Source: Terriglobia bacterium
GTDB taxonomy: Bacteria; Acidobacteriota; Terriglobia; Bryobacterales; Bryobacteraceae
Reading direction: 5' to 3'
DNA length: 34,671 bases
Assembly: GCA_020073325.1 (NCBI GenBank)
Contig: JAIQFJ010000011.1
Coordinates: 1-34,671 of the forward strand
The notes beneath the pieces were generated by a model, which was not told the origin of the DNA, ran no database searches, and saw nothing but the letters and a program-made list of their open reading frames with translations. The position numbers were made by a program, and so were the translations under genes. Shown piece after piece: positions 32,905 through 34,671 of the stretch; position 1 is the first letter of the stretch; the number at the start of each line of letters is the position of its first letter.

Positions 32905-33744
32905 GTGACAGTGGACGCCACGCTCCTATCAGCTTTCATTGATCACATCCTTCGGGATGTGGCGGAACGCCGCACGGACGATGGCGGGCAGCTGAAACGC
33001 GGTACGAGGCGGCGAATGCAAGTGAACGGACAGCTTCGCCGTCTGTTTATCCACGGGGACCACATCGCCTACCAGGGCGTGGAGAGGTTCCATGGCTCAG
33101 ACAGTGATTTCCGATTGACCATGGCCGCAACGGCAGCAGAAGCACTGGAGCGAAGGCGGATCGGAGAGAGCGGATACAAGGGCGCCGCGGCAGTTCTGGT
33201 GGCTGAGGCTATCCTGAGGTCGCCGAGTGAACGTCTTCGCCGTCGGTTTCTCAAGAGACGAAAGCAAAAAACCGACTTCGATGTTGTTCCGCTCAGCGAT
33301 ACGGTTCGAAGGCTCGTAGGCCGTTACCGCGATTCGCATCCGCAGTGGAGCGAGGAGTTCCAGTGCCAAATCGATCTGTTTCGGTCCGGGTATTTCCAGG
33401 ACGAGGAGTGGTTTCAGGAAGTTCAGGAGCGAGGCGAACGGTGGATCCTGGAGCTGCAGCAGCGCAAGAGGTTCGAGTGGTTTGAAGCGTCGAAGGTCGT
33501 CTCGATCGCCCAGATGTACCATCAGCGCCGGAAATTCGACGACGCGATGCGAGTGTATCAACGGGCGCTCGTAATTGCCGCGAAGGCCTTAATGACCGAG
33601 GGCTTGCACGGGCACCTCAGAGCTTGGCTTGAAAATGCATTGGATGCGTGTGCGAGAAGAGAGCCGCCGCTTCCGGAACTCGTTTATGCGGGCAGATGGG
33701 CACCGGAACCGGCCAATCGTGAAATTCATCGCAGACGATTTTGA
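32905..33744 (+). CDS. Island cargo protein of unknown function with a TPR-like segment
   Basis: A protein of about 280 residues, soluble, rich in Arg and Glu, and divergent from xis-int. I do not recognise a family for the first 200 residues. At about residues 190-225 VVSIAQMYHQRRKFDDAMRVYQRALVIAAKAL has the spacing of a tetratricopeptide repeat. Start choice is open: GTG 32905 gives the full frame, while ATG 33016 has GAGG at a good distance and would drop 37 residues. A perfect seven-base hairpin with a TTCG loop (32944-32961) lies between the two, so it could be in the leader if the later start is used. Being next to the integrase, it is probably island-specific. Confidence 0.6.
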   Translation: MTVDATLLSAFIDHILRDVAERRTDDGGQLKRGTRRRMQVNGQLRRLFIHGDHIAYQGVERFHGSDSDFRLTMAATAAEALERRRIGESGYKGAAAVLVAEAILRSPSERLRRRFLKRRKQKTDFDVVPLSDTVRRLVGRYRDSHPQWSEEFQCQIDLFRSGYFQDEEWFQEVQERGERWILELQQRKRFEWFEASKVVSIAQMYHQRRKFDDAMRVYQRALVIAAKALMTEGLHGHLRAWLENALDACARREPPLPELVYAGRWAPEPANREIHRRRF

Positions 33745-34023
33745 TTTCTTCCCCGCCGAAAATTCCCAATAGGTGTAACTGATTGACATGGCGCGCCTAT
33801 TCGAATTTTTTCACGAGCCGGCGCATCACTAGTAACTATTACTAAGTACTTAGACGGGTGCGCTTATTTTTCTCTTGAGAAATGGTCCGAGCCGACGCGA
33901 CTTGGGCCCACGGAGCCTCGTTTCAGATCGGCGCTTAGCTGGTGGAAGTTGAGGCGCCGTCGCAACTTCACGTGGCCAACTTCGGCGGCAATGCCGCTTC
34001 GAGCTGGAATCGCAGATTGAAAC
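33745..34023. other. Intergenic stretch, AT-rich in its first half
   Basis: About 280 bases without a gene. The first half is AT-rich and contains the perfect palindrome CTAAGTACTTAG (33842-33853). The second half is GC-rich with short palindromes. It ends at the left terminal sequence of the IS66 element. Confidence 0.45.
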
Positions 34024-34087
34024 GTAAGCGTCTGACCAACCCATCTTGATTTGAGAAGGAAGTCCGATCGGGCGAAGATTAGCGGGC

Positions 34088-34384
34088 ATGGGCAAGCCGA
34101 CCGATCGCCGATCCGAGATGAGGCGGGCAGTGGAGGAGTTCGCTGCAAGCGGTTTGACGCGCCGCGAGTTCTGCAGCCAGCGCGGCATCGCGCTTACGAC
34201 CTTCGATTACTGGCGTCGGCAACTCCGCTCCAGGCTGCGACTGGTGAAAGTGGAAGTGGCGCGGCCGGAAGCAGCGGCGCAGAGCTTCACGCTCCGCCTG
34301 GCCAACGGGCGAAGCATCGAGAGCTCGTGGCGATTTGATGAGGAAGAGTTGGCGCGGCTAATCCGGATTTCGGAAAACGCGTGA
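34088..34384 (+). CDS. tnpA: IS66 TnpA accessory protein
   Basis: A 98-residue protein: an N-terminal HTH-like part (RSEMRRAVEEFAASGLTRRE, then CSQRGIALTTFDYWRR) and a C-terminal segment (RLANGRSIESSWRFDEEELARLI) typical of IS66 TnpA. These proteins are needed with TnpB for efficient transposition by TnpC. tnpB begins ten bases further on. Confidence 0.9.
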   Translation: MGKPTDRRSEMRRAVEEFAASGLTRREFCSQRGIALTTFDYWRRQLRSRLRLVKVEVARPEAAAQSFTLRLANGRSIESSWRFDEEELARLIRISENA

Positions 34385-34393
34385 TGGTGGACG

Positions 34394-34671
34394 ATGTTAT
34401 TCGGCGTGGGGCTGGCCACCAAAATCTACCTCGCAGTGCAGGCCGTCGATATGAGGAAGGGATTCGAAGGCTTGTACGGAGCGGTGCGCGATCAGCTGGG
34501 ACATGATCCTGTGAGCGGCCATCTATTTTTATTTACGAACAAGACCAGGACGCGATTGAAAGCTCTGGTGTGGGACGGCAGCGGATTGTGGGTGTGCGCG
34601 AAACGATTGGAGAAGGGACGATTCCGTTGGCCGGAAGCGGAAGGCAGGCACAGCGTCACCATGCGATCGGA
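34394..34671 (+). CDS. tnpB: IS66 TnpB, incomplete at the window end
   Basis: The frame from ATG 34394 encodes LATKIYLAVQAVDMRKGFEG, GHDPVSGHLFLFTNKTRTRL, KALVWDGSGLWVCAKRLEKG and RFRWPEAEG, the conserved core of IS66 TnpB (Orf2). Ninety-two codons are visible and no stop is reached, so the gene runs past 34671. Confidence 0.92.
   Translation, partial: MLFGVGLATKIYLAVQAVDMRKGFEGLYGAVRDQLGHDPVSGHLFLFTNKTRTRLKALVWDGSGLWVCAKRLEKGRFRWPEAEGRHSVTMRS

Larger units (their letters stand above)
34024..34671 (+). mobile_element. IS66-family insertion sequence, left part (cut by the window end)
   Basis: GTAAGCGTCTGACC at 34024 is a typical IS66-type terminal sequence. It is followed by tnpA and the start of tnpB in the standard order; tnpC and the right end lie outside. 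The eight-base target duplication cannot be checked here. Confidence 0.8.

Noticed and set aside
33842-33853. CTAAGTACTTAG palindrome as an operator
   Set aside because: A single 12-base palindrome in AT-rich DNA with no second copy or regulator binding context; too weak to call.

Overview
The window looks like chromosomal DNA from a high-GC soil bacterium, most likely an acidobacterium of the Solibacter/Bryobacter kind. The evidence is an 804-residue ADOP-type (acidobacterial) FtsX permease, a secreted DUF1080 protein, large secreted M28 peptidases, a UBP-type zinc finger protein, NHL propellers and REP-like intergenic palindromes. The taxon is an inference; there is no rRNA gene here.

Region 1 (1-24075) is mostly intact housekeeping and secreted-protein DNA. 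Two paralogous GT-C membrane glycosyltransferases flank a lone Flp-type pilin gene (28-3585). A minus-strand run follows: a DUF4242 protein, a PAP2 phosphatase-like membrane protein and the ADOP permease. Next come an Ldh-family oxidoreductase, a DUF1080 protein, a secreted HExxH protein, two overlapping thioredoxin-fold proteins, an NHL propeller, a 3-hydroxyisobutyrate dehydrogenase-like enzyme, a DJ-1/PfpI protein, a TrxC-like thioredoxin and a UBP zinc finger. Two paralogous M28 peptidases are separated by a tandem 159-bp repeat. A response regulator overlaps mtaB (tRNA methylthiotransferase) tail to tail. The region ends with a 700-residue radical SAM enzyme that resembles the Tes / membrane-spanning-lipid synthase family, closed by a clear intrinsic terminator.

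Region 2 (24076-31300) is accessory and decaying. It holds a C-terminal fragment of a REP-associated transposase, an excisionase-like HTH protein, a frameshifted membrane protein with lower GC, a small secreted protein, a complete IS110-family element, and gene debris: an amidase fragment, a DUF3489 fragment, and an S9 peptidase with a frameshift and a nonsense codon. The IS110 element has near-perfect subterminal inverted repeats and a long, highly structured 3' non-coding end. That layout is expected of the IS1111 group, whose right end encodes a bridge RNA.

Region 3 (31315-34671) starts at an intact tRNA-Phe(GAA). A tyrosine integrase and an excisionase lie directly beyond the tRNA 3' end, which marks the edge of an integrated genomic island running off the right side. 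The visible cargo is one unrecognised gene with a TPR-like segment and the left part of an IS66-family element cut by the window end.

No CRISPR array, rRNA gene or recognisable defence operon is visible. The items most worth a second look are the IS110/IS1111 right-end RNA, the Tes-like radical SAM enzyme, and a 132-bp MITE-like insertion whose empty site is preserved in two neighbouring repeat copies.
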